A DNA stretch of 64,000 nucleotides from Deltaproteobacteria bacterium (GTDB lineage Bacteria > Myxococcota_A > UBA9160 > PR03), in assembly GCA_035063765.1 (NCBI GenBank), contig JAPSFT010000008.1, positions 62,001 through 126,000 of the forward strand. Reading direction: 5' to 3'. Numbering within the stretch: the first letter of the stretch is position 1; each line of letters opens with the position of its first letter. Made by a program: the position numbers and the translations under genes. A model generated the notes under the pieces. That model did not search any database. It saw only the letters and a list, made by a program, of their open reading frames with translations, and was not told where the DNA came from. Shown one piece after another: positions 32,234 through 42,735 of the stretch.

Positions 32234-33557
32234 GACGCCGCCTCCGCGGCGCCGGCCGCCGCGAGCTTCGCGAGCACGCCCGCGAGCAGCCGCTCGCGCA
32301 GCCCCTCGCCGGGCACCCCTGCCAGGATCTCGTCCGCGAAGGCGCGCACGAGCAGCGCGCGGGCCGCCGCGAGGTCGAGCCCGCGGGCGCGCAGGAAGAA
32401 GAGCGCCTCCTCGTCGAGCTGGCCGATCGTCGAGCCGTGGCTGCAGCGCACGTCGTCGGCCTCGATCTCGAGCTGGGGCTTGCTGTCCGCCTCGGCCTGG
32501 CCGCTCAGGAGCAGGTTCGCGTTGCGCTGCTCGGCGCTGGTCTTCTGCGCGCCCTTGCGCACCAGCACCTTGCCGCTGAAGACGCCCCGCGAGTGCCCCG
32601 CCAGCACGCCCTTGTAGAGCTCGCGGCTCGTGCCGTGCGGGCGCGCGTGGTCCACGGTGGTGCGGTTGTCGCTGTGCTGGCCGCCGGCCGTGACGTAGAG
32701 CCCGTCGAGCGTCGCCTCGGCGCCCTCGCCGTCGAGGCTCACCACCAGGTCGAGGCGCGCGACGGCGGCGCCGAGCGAGACCGTGCGGCTCGCGTAGCGG
32801 CCGCCGCGTGCGACGCGCGCGTGGACGTGGCCCAGGTGGGTCGCGCCGGCGCCGTCGAGCTGGATCCGGACGTGGTCGACGGCGGCGCGCGGGCCCACGA
32901 CGATCTCGCCGAGCGCGTTGCGGAGCTGGCGCTCGGCGCCGGCGGGGCCGGCGTGGACCTCGACGAGCGAGAGCCGCGCGCCGGCCTCCGCCTCGACCAC
33001 GAGGCGCGGCGTCGTGGCCGCGTCCGCGCCCGGCGCGCTCAGGAAGACGACGGTGAGCGGCGGCCCGAGCGCGACGTCGCGGCCGACCCGCACCACCGCC
33101 GCGTCGGGCGCGAGCGCCGCCGCGAGCGCGGCGAAGGCGCGATCGGCGAGCGCCGCGGGCAGGGCGAGGAGCGGCTCGAGCCACGCGCCCTCGGGCTCCC
33201 AGCGCGAGCGCGCGTCCGCGGCCAGGACGCCGGCCGGGAGCCCCTCGCGCCGGCTCCACCCGGGCGCGAAGCGGCCGTTCACGAAGACGAGGCGCGGGCC
33301 CTCGCCGAGCGCGAGCTCGAAGGCGTCGAGCCCGCCGGCCCCGAGCGCCGCCGCCGGCGCCGGCCGCCACGGGACGCGCCCGATCCGCTCGGCGCTCGTG
33401 TACCTCCACTCCTCGTGTCGTCGCGACGGCAGGCCGAGCTCGGCGAAGCGCGCGATCGCGGCCTTGCGCGCGGACTCGAGCCAGGCCGGCTCGCCGGCCC
33501 GCTCGGGGGCGGCCGCGGCGAAGGCCTCCGCCCAGTGCCGTTCCGGGGAGGCCTCGC

Positions 33558-33561
<4 letters not shown>
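32230..33561 (-). CDS. sufD: SufD Fe-S assembly scaffold subunit
   Basis: This 443-residue protein is part of the SufBCD scaffold, related to SufB in its C-terminal helix-beta half. Signature-like stretches are LYKGVLAGHSRGVFSGKVLV and LEIEADDVRCSHGSTIGQLD, where the histidine and cysteine are conserved. The N-terminal half is divergent, alanine-rich and GC-driven. Start ATG 33561 overlaps the sufC stop by four bases. Confidence 0.93.
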
Positions 33562-35794
<2,233 letters not shown>

Positions 35795-35809
35795 CGCGGC
35801 GGCTCTCTC

Positions 35810-36289
35810 CTATTCGGCCGGTGCGCCGGACGGCGGCGCCGGCGGCGGATCGGTGAGGGTCAGGAGGACGCGGTGCGGCGGCGCCGGGCCGCCCGGGGGC
35901 ACGAGGTCCGCGAGGCGCACGCGCGCGAGCGCCTTGCGCACCTCGCGGTTGATCTGCTGCCAGGGCTGGCGCACCGCGCAGCGCGACTCGCGCGCGCAGG
36001 CGCCGTGCGCCTCGGTCCCGCACTCGGTGAGCGCGATCGGCCCCTCGAGCGCGTCGATGATCGAGGCGACCGAGATCTCCCCGGGCCGGCGCGCCAGCGC
36101 GTAGCCGCCCTTGATCCCCCGGTGCGAGAGCAGGAAGCCCTCGCGGGTCAGGATCTTCAGGATCTTGCTCACGACCGGGAGCGGGAGGCCGGCGCGGCGG
36201 GCGAGCTCGCGGGCGTTGTGCACCTGGTCGCCGGCGCCGGCTGCCAGGTGGGTCAGCAGGACGATGCCGTAGTCGGTGATGCGGCTCAT
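35810..36289 (-). CDS. Rrf2-family transcriptional regulator (SUF regulator)
   Basis: The 159-residue protein has a winged-helix DNA-binding domain (MSRITDYGIVLLTHLA, then NARELARRAGLPLPVVSKIL and the wing GIKGGYALARRP). Three cysteines in ECGTEAHGACARESRCAV can hold an Fe-S cluster, as in IscR and SufR-type sensors. It likely represses or senses for the suf operon that it leads. Start ATG 36289 gives the family N-terminus; a longer frame exists but is not family-like. A 22-base palindrome lies 80 bases upstream. Confidence 0.92.
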   Translation of the reverse strand: MSRITDYGIVLLTHLAAGAGDQVHNARELARRAGLPLPVVSKILKILTREGFLLSHRGIKGGYALARRPGEISVASIIDALEGPIALTECGTEAHGACARESRCAVRQPWQQINREVRKALARVRLADLVPPGGPAPPHRVLLTLTDPPPAPPSGAPAE

Positions 36290-36368
36290 GCGGAGCAACG
36301 CGCGGGACCTCGGGACCGCGGGCGGCGACGAGCCGCCGGCGAACGGCTCCGAGATTAGGGGACCGCTC

Positions 36369-36390
36369 CAGTCCGGTAAATAGAGGACTG
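36369..36390. promoter_or_regulatory. Candidate Rrf2 operator (22-base palindrome)
   Basis: The arms CAGTCC (36369-36374) and GGACTG (36385-36390) flank a ten-base AT-rich spacer. It lies just downstream of the TATAAT -10 box of the suf transcript, so a bound regulator would block start of transcription. The spacing and length match those of Rrf2/IscR-type sites, but the sequence is not a known consensus. Binding is inferred. Confidence 0.55.
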
Positions 36391-36402
36391 AATCCATCCC
36401 TG

Positions 36403-36408
36403 ATTATA
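36403..36408 (-). promoter_or_regulatory. -10 box TATAAT of the suf operon
   Basis: On the minus strand the perfect -10 hexamer TATAAT reads from 36408 to 36403, in AT-rich DNA unlike the rest of the window. Transcription would start near 36396 and run into the Rrf2 gene. No good -35 hexamer stands at the right distance, which suggests activator-dependence or a different sigma factor. Confidence 0.65.
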
Positions 36409-36438
36409 GATGGGGTCGTCCCTCCGGGGAGGACGCGC

Positions 36439-37089
36439 TCAGTGGACTGGGGCGCCGCCCCAGAGCCGTTCGAGCCGCGCGTCGCGCCCGCAGCGGCTGC
36501 GGTAGAAGCGGTAGCGGAGGGGGTTCTTCCGCGCGTAGTCCTGGTGGTACTCCTCGGCCGGGTAGAAGGGCGCGGCGTCGCGGATCGTGGTCGCGACGGG
36601 CCCGCCGAGCCGCGCGGCGATCGCGCGCTTCGACGCCTCGGCCAGGCGCCGCTGTTCGGCGTCGCCCACGAAGATCGCGCTCCGGTACGACTCGCCGCGG
36701 TCGCAGAACTGCCCGCCGTCGTCGAGCGCGTCCACGTTGCGCCAGTAGACCTCGAGGAGCTTCGCGTAGCCGACGCGCTGCGGGTCGTAGCGCACCTGCA
36801 CCGCCTCGACGTGGCCGGTGCCGCCGGCCGAGACCTGCTCGTAGGTCGGGTTCGCGAGGCTCCCGCCGGTGTAGCCCGAGGTGGTGGAGAGCACGCCGTC
36901 GAGCGCGTCGAAGGGCGGCTCCATGCACCAGAAGCAGCCGCCCGCGAAGACGGCGCTGGCCGTCCCAGGCTCGCCCGGCTCGGGGGCAGCCGGCTCGGCG
37001 CGGCTGGCGGCGCCCGCGAGCAGCACGATCCCGATCACGCCGATCCGCCCGGCGGCCCCGATCCGCGCGCGGCCCGCAGCGCCCGTCAT
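36439..37089 (-). CDS. msrA: Peptide methionine sulfoxide reductase A, exported
   Basis: The 216-residue enzyme reduces the S form of methionine sulfoxide in proteins. The catalytic motif FAGGCFWCMEPPFD is present, with SGYTGG and a late DARLERLWGG end. A signal peptide (IGVIGIVLLAGAASRA) suggests export. It follows the CHAT-domain gene by three bases and belongs to a msrB-CHAT-msrA unit. A promoter for the suf operon lies downstream. Confidence 0.94.
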   Translation of the reverse strand: MTGAAGRARIGAAGRIGVIGIVLLAGAASRAEPAAPEPGEPGTASAVFAGGCFWCMEPPFDALDGVLSTTSGYTGGSLANPTYEQVSAGGTGHVEAVQVRYDPQRVGYAKLLEVYWRNVDALDDGGQFCDRGESYRSAIFVGDAEQRRLAEASKRAIAARLGGPVATTIRDAAPFYPAEEYHQDYARKNPLRYRFYRSRCGRDARLERLWGGAPVH

Positions 37090-37092
37090 GGC

Positions 37093-40000
37093 TCAGCCCT
37101 CGCGCTTCAAGGCGAAGTCACAGGTCCCGTAGTGGACGTAGTCCGCCCAGTCCACCGAGGCGAGCTCGCGCACCGCGCGGCGGCCGGCCTGGAGGGCCGT
37201 GCCGATCGGGGCGCCGGTGGCGAGCTCGCCGTAGAAGGTCGTGGCGAAGGCCTCGGCCCCGTCGTCGCCGACGGGCCAGTAGGTCCCCACGTAGTTCGCG
37301 ACGCCGCCGCGCAGGAAGGCCTCGGCGAAGCCGATCGTGCGGTCGACCCGGCGCCGGACGTCGAGCTCGCGGCGCCGGCGCAGCGCCGGCGAGCGGATCC
37401 GGCCCGCCTCGCAGGCGTTGAAGAACACCAGTGCGGGCAGGTGCGCGAGCCCGGCGAGGTGCGCGCCCGAGAGCACCTCGTCGCCGTGGCAGAGGATCCC
37501 GGAGCGGGCCGGCGCCTCGGGGTCGAAGAAGGCGTGGCCCGCGTAGTGCACCACGTCGTAGCGGCCCGAGCGCAGCCGGGCGAGCAGCTCGGCGCGGGTC
37601 GCCTGCTCGCGTGCGACCTCCTCGAGGCGCACCGCGCTCCCGCTCGGGAAGAGCGCCTTCAGGCGCCGGGCCTCGCGCTCGGCGCCGTCGAGGTCCGCGG
37701 TCGGGTTCGTGACGAGCAGGAGCTCCAGGGTCTCGCCGAGCCGGCGCTCCTCGAGCCACTTCGCGACCGAGAGGTTCTGCGCGGCGTAGCGGCGCGAGAG
37801 GCCCTGCTCGGCCGCGGGGAACCAGCCGTCGATGCACAGGGTCTCCCAGGGGATCCGCGACGACACCGCGTCGTGGACCACCACCAGGTGGCACTCGCGC
37901 TGCCCGGCCAGCACCTCCGAGACCGTCGGGTCGAGCACCAGCGCTCCGAGCTCGCTGCCGAAGGCCGCGAGCCGCGCCGCGGTGAAGCTGCGCGACTCGA
38001 TCCGCGCGAGGAGCCGGTCGAGATCGCGGTCCGCCACCGTGCGGGCCCCGGCCACGACCGCGGCCCGGCCGGTCGCGGTCAGCACCGCCGAGCGGAACAC
38101 CTGGGTCGCGTCGCTGCGCTCCTCGCGGTGGACGACGAGGTAGGCCTGGCTGCGCGGCGCAGGCGCGCGCCGCACGGCCTCGCCGAGCAGCGGCGGCTCG
38201 GGCAGCCGGGCCTCGTCGAAGGTCACGACCAGCTCACCGAAGAGCTCCGTGCTCGCCAGCCGGTAGAGCTCCTCCTTCAGCTCCTGGTAGCGCTCGGGGT
38301 GGGTCTCGCAGATCGTGATGCGGCGCATGCGATGCTCGCGGTCGGCGTCGAGGAGCCCGCGCACGAAGCCCCGGAGCTGGTTGTAGAGCAGCCCCTCCAC
38401 GCTCCAGCCCGAGCCGGCACCGAAGAGGACCGTCGCGAAGTCCTCGACGTGCGTGCGCACGAAGGTACGCACGATGTTCTCGGCGACGAACTGCTGCACC
38501 TCGTCGCGGAAGCCGTCGAAGGACCCGAGGCCGACGAAGAGCACGCTGTCGGCGTGCAGCAGGTGGCGCCCGGTCGGGAGGACCGAGACGGCGCCGACCT
38601 CGGCCGAGAGCATCCGGCGGGTGATGAACTCGCGCACCACGCCGGCCATCCGCTCGTCGATCGCGCGGGCGGCGCCGGCCGGGTCGACGCCCTGGAAGAT
38701 GCCGAGCGTGAGCGAGCGCGCGGGCGCCTCGGTGATGCTGCCGTGCGCGAGGCACAGCTCGATGCCGTGGGCGCGGCGGCGCGTCACCTCGACGTCGCGC
38801 AGCGAGTGCCGGAGGCCGGGCGGCGGCGCGCCGGCCCCGTCGAGCCGTGCACCGGGCACCGCCAGCGGCGGCCCGGCCGCGCGGGCGCGCGCGGAGACCC
38901 ACTCGTCGGCGAGCTGGCGCGTGTCGCGGGTGCTCCAGGAGCCGGGCTCGCGCAGCGCGATCGGGTCCTGCGGCAGCTCTGCCTCCCGCACGCGGCGCGC
39001 GCGCGCGCGCCCCGGCGGCGCCCAGCTCGTGGGGAGCCGGCTCGTGTCCCCGCCGCGGAGCAGGTCGACGACGGCCTCCGCGACCGCGCCGTTGTTGGGC
39101 AGGCTGCCGTGCGCCTCCTCGACGTACCAGGTGCGCGTGCCGCGCAGCAGCGCGAGCTCGAGCGGGACGGTGCCGTCGCCCTCCCGGCCGAGGTCGTAGG
39201 AGACCTCGCCGTCCTCGAAGCTCACGCCGACGACCGTCTCCTGGTCGACGCCGGCGATCAGCGCGATGCGCTCGTCGCCGGCCGGCTCGGGGAGCGCGCG
39301 CTGCACGGAGCGCGCGGCGTCGAGCATCGCCTGGCGGGGCGCGGGAGCGCCGCCGGGCCAGGCGGCCGCGTCGTAGAGATCGACGCCGTTCCAGCGCTCG
39401 GGCCGGGGCAGCAGCTCGTGCAGGCCCGGGAAGGTCGCGAAGAGCCGGCTCGCGAGCTCCTCGGGCCCGTGGGCGAGGTCGAGCGCCGCGAGCTTGCGCG
39501 CGAGCGAGTAGCTGCCGCGCAGCGCCTGCACCGGGCCGAAGGAGCCGTGGTTCGGCGTGCCGAGCATCACCAGGCGCGCGATCCGGCGCGCCGCCTGCGG
39601 GCGCGCGAGGGCGGCGCGCGCCACGAGCCCGCCCATGCTGTGGGCGACGAGGTGCACCCTGGCGGGCGCCGCCTCGAGCCGGTCGGCCAGCTCGCTGCCC
39701 GCGTCGCGGACGCTCTGGCGCCAGTCGAAGGGCACGAACGCGGCGTCGAAGCCGGCCAGGCGCAGGCGCAGCGCGAGCTTCAGGTAGGCGAAGAGCACGA
39801 CGCCGCACGGCACGATCCTGCCGGCGTCGGGCAGCGCCAGCGCGAGCAGCCGGCCGCGGGCGATCTCGAAGGGGTCGATCCAGATCACGTCGGCCGCGCC
39901 CTTCCGGCGCCGCCCGAGCTGCGAGCCCATGATCCCGGGCAGGATCCAGACCGGCGGCCCGCCGCGCCGGGGCTCGCGGCGCGCCTCGCGCGCGAGCTCC

Positions 40001-40206
40001 TCGAGCTCGCGCGTGAGCTCGGGCCCGAAGGCGTCCTCGAGCACGCCCCGGTGCTCGCCGGTGGCGAGCAGGCGCTCGACGTCTGCGTCGCCGAGCTCCG
40101 GGAGCGCTCGCAGGGCCGGCGCGGGCGGAGCGGAGGCGCGGGCGCGCGGGCGGCGCGCGGCTGCGCCACGGGGCTTGGCGCGGGAACTCCGCCTCTTCCT
40201 GGCCAC
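37093..40206 (-). CDS. Three-domain protein: alpha/beta hydrolase, M17-N-like and CHAT protease
   Basis: This 1,037-residue protein has no signal peptide; its first 30 residues are basic. A lipase/LCAT-like hydrolase (about residues 85-385) shows ILPGIMGSQL, the nucleophile Ser190 in VAHSMGGLV, a likely Asp344 in GDGTVP and His366 in EEAHGSLP. A middle domain (about 475-620) looks like the N-terminal domain of M17 aminopeptidases (LGIFQGVDPAGAARAID, VLFVGLGSF). The C-terminus (about 775-1035) is a CHAT caspase-like protease with His891 in HYAGHAFFD and Cys932 in FFNACEAG. The end GTYWPVGDDGAEAFATTFY is typical of CHAT. It lies three bases before msrA and 33 bases after msrB. Substrates are unknown. 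Confidence 0.88.
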   Translation of the reverse strand: MARKRRSSRAKPRGAAARRPRARASAPPAPALRALPELGDADVERLLATGEHRGVLEDAFGPELTRELEELAREARREPRRGGPPVWILPGIMGSQLGRRRKGAADVIWIDPFEIARGRLLALALPDAGRIVPCGVVLFAYLKLALRLRLAGFDAAFVPFDWRQSVRDAGSELADRLEAAPARVHLVAHSMGGLVARAALARPQAARRIARLVMLGTPNHGSFGPVQALRGSYSLARKLAALDLAHGPEELASRLFATFPGLHELLPRPERWNGVDLYDAAAWPGGAPAPRQAMLDAARSVQRALPEPAGDERIALIAGVDQETVVGVSFEDGEVSYDLGREGDGTVPLELALLRGTRTWYVEEAHGSLPNNGAVAEAVVDLLRGGDTSRLPTSWAPPGRARARRVREAELPQDPIALREPGSWSTRDTRQLADEWVSARARAAGPPLAVPGARLDGAGAPPPGLRHSLRDVEVTRRRAHGIELCLAHGSITEAPARSLTLGIFQGVDPAGAARAIDERMAGVVREFITRRMLSAEVGAVSVLPTGRHLLHADSVLFVGLGSFDGFRDEVQQFVAENIVRTFVRTHVEDFATVLFGAGSGWSVEGLLYNQLRGFVRGLLDADREHRMRRITICETHPERYQELKEELYRLASTELFGELVVTFDEARLPEPPLLGEAVRRAPAPRSQAYLVVHREERSDATQVFRSAVLTATGRAAVVAGARTVADRDLDRLLARIESRSFTAARLAAFGSELGALVLDPTVSEVLAGQRECHLVVVHDAVSSRIPWETLCIDGWFPAAEQGLSRRYAAQNLSVAKWLEERRLGETLELLLVTNPTADLDGAEREARRLKALFPSGSAVRLEEVAREQATRAELLARLRSGRYDVVHYAGHAFFDPEAPARSGILCHGDEVLSGAHLAGLAHLPALVFFNACEAGRIRSPALRRRRELDVRRRVDRTIGFAEAFLRGGVANYVGTYWPVGDDGAEAFATTFYGELATGAPIGTALQAGRRAVRELASVDWADYVHYGTCDFALKREG

Positions 40207-40239
40207 GGAGCCTCCTCCCTCCCGGGCTCGGGCGGCGCC

Positions 40240-40773
40240 TCAGGCGCCCGTCCGCAGCGCCGGCAGCGGCTCGCTCTCGGGAACGAAACGCAGCGCGACG
40301 CCGTTGTTGCAGTAGCGCAGGCCCGTCGGCGCGGGGCCGTCGGAGAAGACGTGGCCCTGGTGGCCGCCGCAGCGGGCGCAGTGGTACTCGGTGCGCGGCC
40401 ACAGCAGCGAGAAGTCGCGCCTCGTGCCGATCGCGCCCGGCAGGTGGTCGGAGAAGCTCGGCCAGCCCGTGCCGCTCTCGAACTTCGCCTGCGAGGCGAA
40501 CAGGGGCAGGAAGCACGCGGCGCACAGGTAGGTGCCCGCGCGCTTCTCGCGGTCGAGCGGGCTCGTGCGGGCGGGCTCGGTCGCCTCCTCGAAGAGCACC
40601 GCGTAGGCGTCGGCGGGGAGGAGCTCCTTCCAGCGCGCCTTCGGCAGCTCGAAGGGCTCGACGGTGGGGACGCCGGGCGCGCGCGCCGGGGGCTCCTCCT
40701 CGGCGCGCGCGCGCAGGCCGGCGGCGGCGCCGCTGGCGAGGAGCAGCAGGCGCAGGAAGCCGCGGCGGTTCAC
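40240..40773 (-). CDS. msrB: Methionine sulfoxide reductase B, Tat-exported
   Basis: The 177-residue protein reduces the R form of methionine sulfoxide. The zinc motifs CAACFLPLF and CARCGGHQGHVFSDG flank the core; FESGTGWPSF and the catalytic RYCNNGVALRF are present. The start VNRRGFLRLLLLASGAAAG is a twin-arginine signal, so MsrB works outside the cytoplasm. GTG 40773 is chosen because the Tat motif follows at once, with AGGGGA upstream. It leads the msrB-CHAT-msrA unit. Confidence 0.95.
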   Translation of the reverse strand: MNRRGFLRLLLLASGAAAGLRARAEEEPPARAPGVPTVEPFELPKARWKELLPADAYAVLFEEATEPARTSPLDREKRAGTYLCAACFLPLFASQAKFESGTGWPSFSDHLPGAIGTRRDFSLLWPRTEYHCARCGGHQGHVFSDGPAPTGLRYCNNGVALRFVPESEPLPALRTGA

Positions 40774-40914
40774 GAGCTGTCCCCTGCCTCGCGCGCCGTC
40801 ACCTGCATGGCCTCGACCTCGCGCAGTGCCGCTTCGGCGAAGGGCGGCCCGCATGGGGGTCTGGCGCATTTGGTAGCGTGTCGGCGGCGTCGCTGCGTCA
40901 GGGAGAGCCGGAAC

Positions 40915-41400
40915 GTGCGTGGCCGTACCCTCGTCTTCGCGACCGTGCTCCTGCTGGCGGTGGGCTGCGACCAGGCGACCAAGCAGCTCGCCGTCGAGCG
41001 GCTGGAGGGCGCTCCGCCGATCTCGCTCGCCGGCGACGCGGTCCGCTTCCAGCTCGCCGCGAACACGGGAGGGTTCCTGAGCCTCGGCGACGGCCTCCCG
41101 CCCGTCTGGCGGCGGGTCGTCTTCGTCGGCCTGGTGCCGGCCTGCCTGCTCGTGGTCTGTGCGCTCGTGCTGCGCTCGCGCGAGGTGTCGGCGGCCGCGA
41201 TGGTGGGCCTCGGCCTCGTGGTCGGGGGCGGGCTCGGCAACTGGCTCGACCGGGTCGGTGCGGGCGCGGTGACGGACTTCGTGAGCCTCGGGATCGGTCC
41301 CCTGCGCACGGGCGTCTTCAACCTCGCGGACGTGGCGATCGTTGCCGGCGTGCTCCTGCTCGCGCTCGTGCGCTCCGAGGGCGAGCGGCCGGAGCCCTGA
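40915..41400 (+). CDS. lspA: Lipoprotein signal peptidase
   Basis: The 161-residue membrane protein has four helices and the aspartate-peptidase motifs: CDQATKQLAVERL near the start, the conserved NTGGFLSLG, GGGLGNWLDRV, and FNLADVAIVAG with the second catalytic aspartate. It cuts signal peptides of lipoproteins such as those at 7918 and 42211. The start is GTG 40915, with GGGAG upstream. It is divergent from msrB, 141 bases away. Confidence 0.94.
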   Translation: MRGRTLVFATVLLLAVGCDQATKQLAVERLEGAPPISLAGDAVRFQLAANTGGFLSLGDGLPPVWRRVVFVGLVPACLLVVCALVLRSREVSAAAMVGLGLVVGGGLGNWLDRVGAGAVTDFVSLGIGPLRTGVFNLADVAIVAGVLLLALVRSEGERPEP

Positions 41401-41493
41401 GGGACCCCGCGCGCGAATTGCCGCTTGACTCCGCCCCCCCCTCGGGCGAGGCTCGGACCGGGGCGAGGTCGGGCGCACGCGGTGGAGGGAGTC

Positions 41494-42192
41494 ATGGGTC
41501 TCCTCGACGAGCTCGTCGGATCGCTGACCGCCAGCGACCGCAACGTGTCGAACGACCAGGCGGGTGCGCTCGTGCGGGGCGTCCTCGCGTCGCTCGCCGG
41601 GGGCGGCCAGGAGGCGGGCATCGAAGGCCTCTCCCGGCGCCTCCAGGGCGCCGGTCTCGGCGACGTGATCTCCTCCTGGATCGGCGCCGGCGCGAACCAG
41701 CCGGTGGAGCCGAGCGCGCTCGACCGCGCGCTGCGCGGCAGCCCGCTCGACGGCGTGGCCTCGCGGGCGGGGCTCGGCGGGATCGCCGGCGCAGCGGCGC
41801 TCGCGGTGCTGCTGCCCAAGCTGATCGACAAGCTCACGCCCGGCGGGCAGGTGCCGCCGGCCGAGCGGCTGCGCGACGTCGCGGCCCAGGCCCAGTCCTC
41901 CGACCCGTTGCGGGGCCCCGCACCCTTCGCGCAGGCTGCCGAGAGCGGCGGCGGCGCGAAGCCGAAGGCGGACTTCTCGAAGGTGCGCAGCGGCGCCTCG
42001 TCGAGCGCGCCGGCTCCTGGCCCCGTGCCGGAGAAGACCTACACGGTGGCCCAGGGCGACAGCCTCTCGAAGATCGCCCGGAAGGCCTACGGTGACGCCA
42101 ATCAGTGGAAGCGCATCTTCGAGGCGAATCGCGACCAGATCGAGAACCCCGACCTGATCCACCCGGGCCAGGTGCTGCGCATCCCGGACTGA
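41494..42192 (+). CDS. YidB/DUF937-like protein with C-terminal LysM
   Basis: The 232-residue protein has a DUF937/YidB-like N-terminus (MGLLDELVGSL and RLQGAGLGDVISSWIGAGAN), an alanine- and glutamine-rich linker, and a C-terminal LysM domain (YTVAQGDSLSKIARKAYGDA, then ENPDLIHPGQVLRIPD). LysM binds peptidoglycan. No signal peptide is evident. ATG 41494 has GGAGGGAG upstream; a longer frame from 41425 has no ribosome site. Confidence 0.87.
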   Translation: MGLLDELVGSLTASDRNVSNDQAGALVRGVLASLAGGGQEAGIEGLSRRLQGAGLGDVISSWIGAGANQPVEPSALDRALRGSPLDGVASRAGLGGIAGAAALAVLLPKLIDKLTPGGQVPPAERLRDVAAQAQSSDPLRGPAPFAQAAESGGGAKPKADFSKVRSGASSSAPAPGPVPEKTYTVAQGDSLSKIARKAYGDANQWKRIFEANRDQIENPDLIHPGQVLRIPD

Positions 42193-42210
42193 GTCGCTCG
42201 AGGAGGTCCC

Positions 42211-42702
42211 ATGCATCGCCACGTCCTGCGTCTGGCGGCCGTCGCCGCCCTCGCCGCGCCGCTGGCGCTCGGCGCCTGCAAACGCTCCGAGACGGCCCCC
42301 GCGGCCCCGGCGCCCGCGCCGGCACCGGTGCCCAAGGTCGAGAGCCCGCCGCCCACGGCGGCCCCGGCGCCCGCCCCGTTCCGGGTCACCAGCATCGAGG
42401 TCGGCAACGCCGTCAACGCCGACCGGCGCGTGACCGCACCGACCGCGACGCTCGCACCCGGCGACACGATCTATACGTCGGTCGCGAGCGACGGCAGCGC
42501 GCCGAGCGTGACCCTCACCGCGCGCTGGACCTTCGAGGACGGGCAGGTGGTCGACGAGACGACCCAGACGATCGCGCCCCGGGGCCCCGCCGCCTCGGAG
42601 TTCCACATCTCGAACGCCGGCGGGCTTCCGCCCGGCCGCTACCAGGTCGAGATCCTGGCCGACGGCAAGTCCGTCGGCACCCAGCAGTTCGAGGTGCGCT
42701 GA
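42211..42702 (+). CDS. Small lipoprotein of unknown function
   Basis: The 163-residue protein has a lipoprotein signal (AALAAPLALGACKRSE, with LGAC lipobox), then a proline-alanine linker (APAAPAPAPAPVPKVE), then a beta-rich domain of about 110 residues (VTLTARWTFEDGQVVDETTQ, ISNAGGLPPGRYQVEIL). The end resembles bacterial Ig or FN3-like folds. Function is unknown. It follows the LysM gene by 18 bases. Confidence 0.82.
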   Translation: MHRHVLRLAAVAALAAPLALGACKRSETAPAAPAPAPAPVPKVESPPPTAAPAPAPFRVTSIEVGNAVNADRRVTAPTATLAPGDTIYTSVASDGSAPSVTLTARWTFEDGQVVDETTQTIAPRGPAASEFHISNAGGLPPGRYQVEILADGKSVGTQQFEVR

Positions 42703-42735
42703 CCGCTCACCTGCTTCCGGACCGCGGACGTCGCG

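Noticed and set aside
36442-40914. Long plus-strand frame opposite msrA, the CHAT gene and msrB
   Set aside because: All three minus-strand genes have clear motifs. Only the end of this frame, from 40915, is real (lspA).
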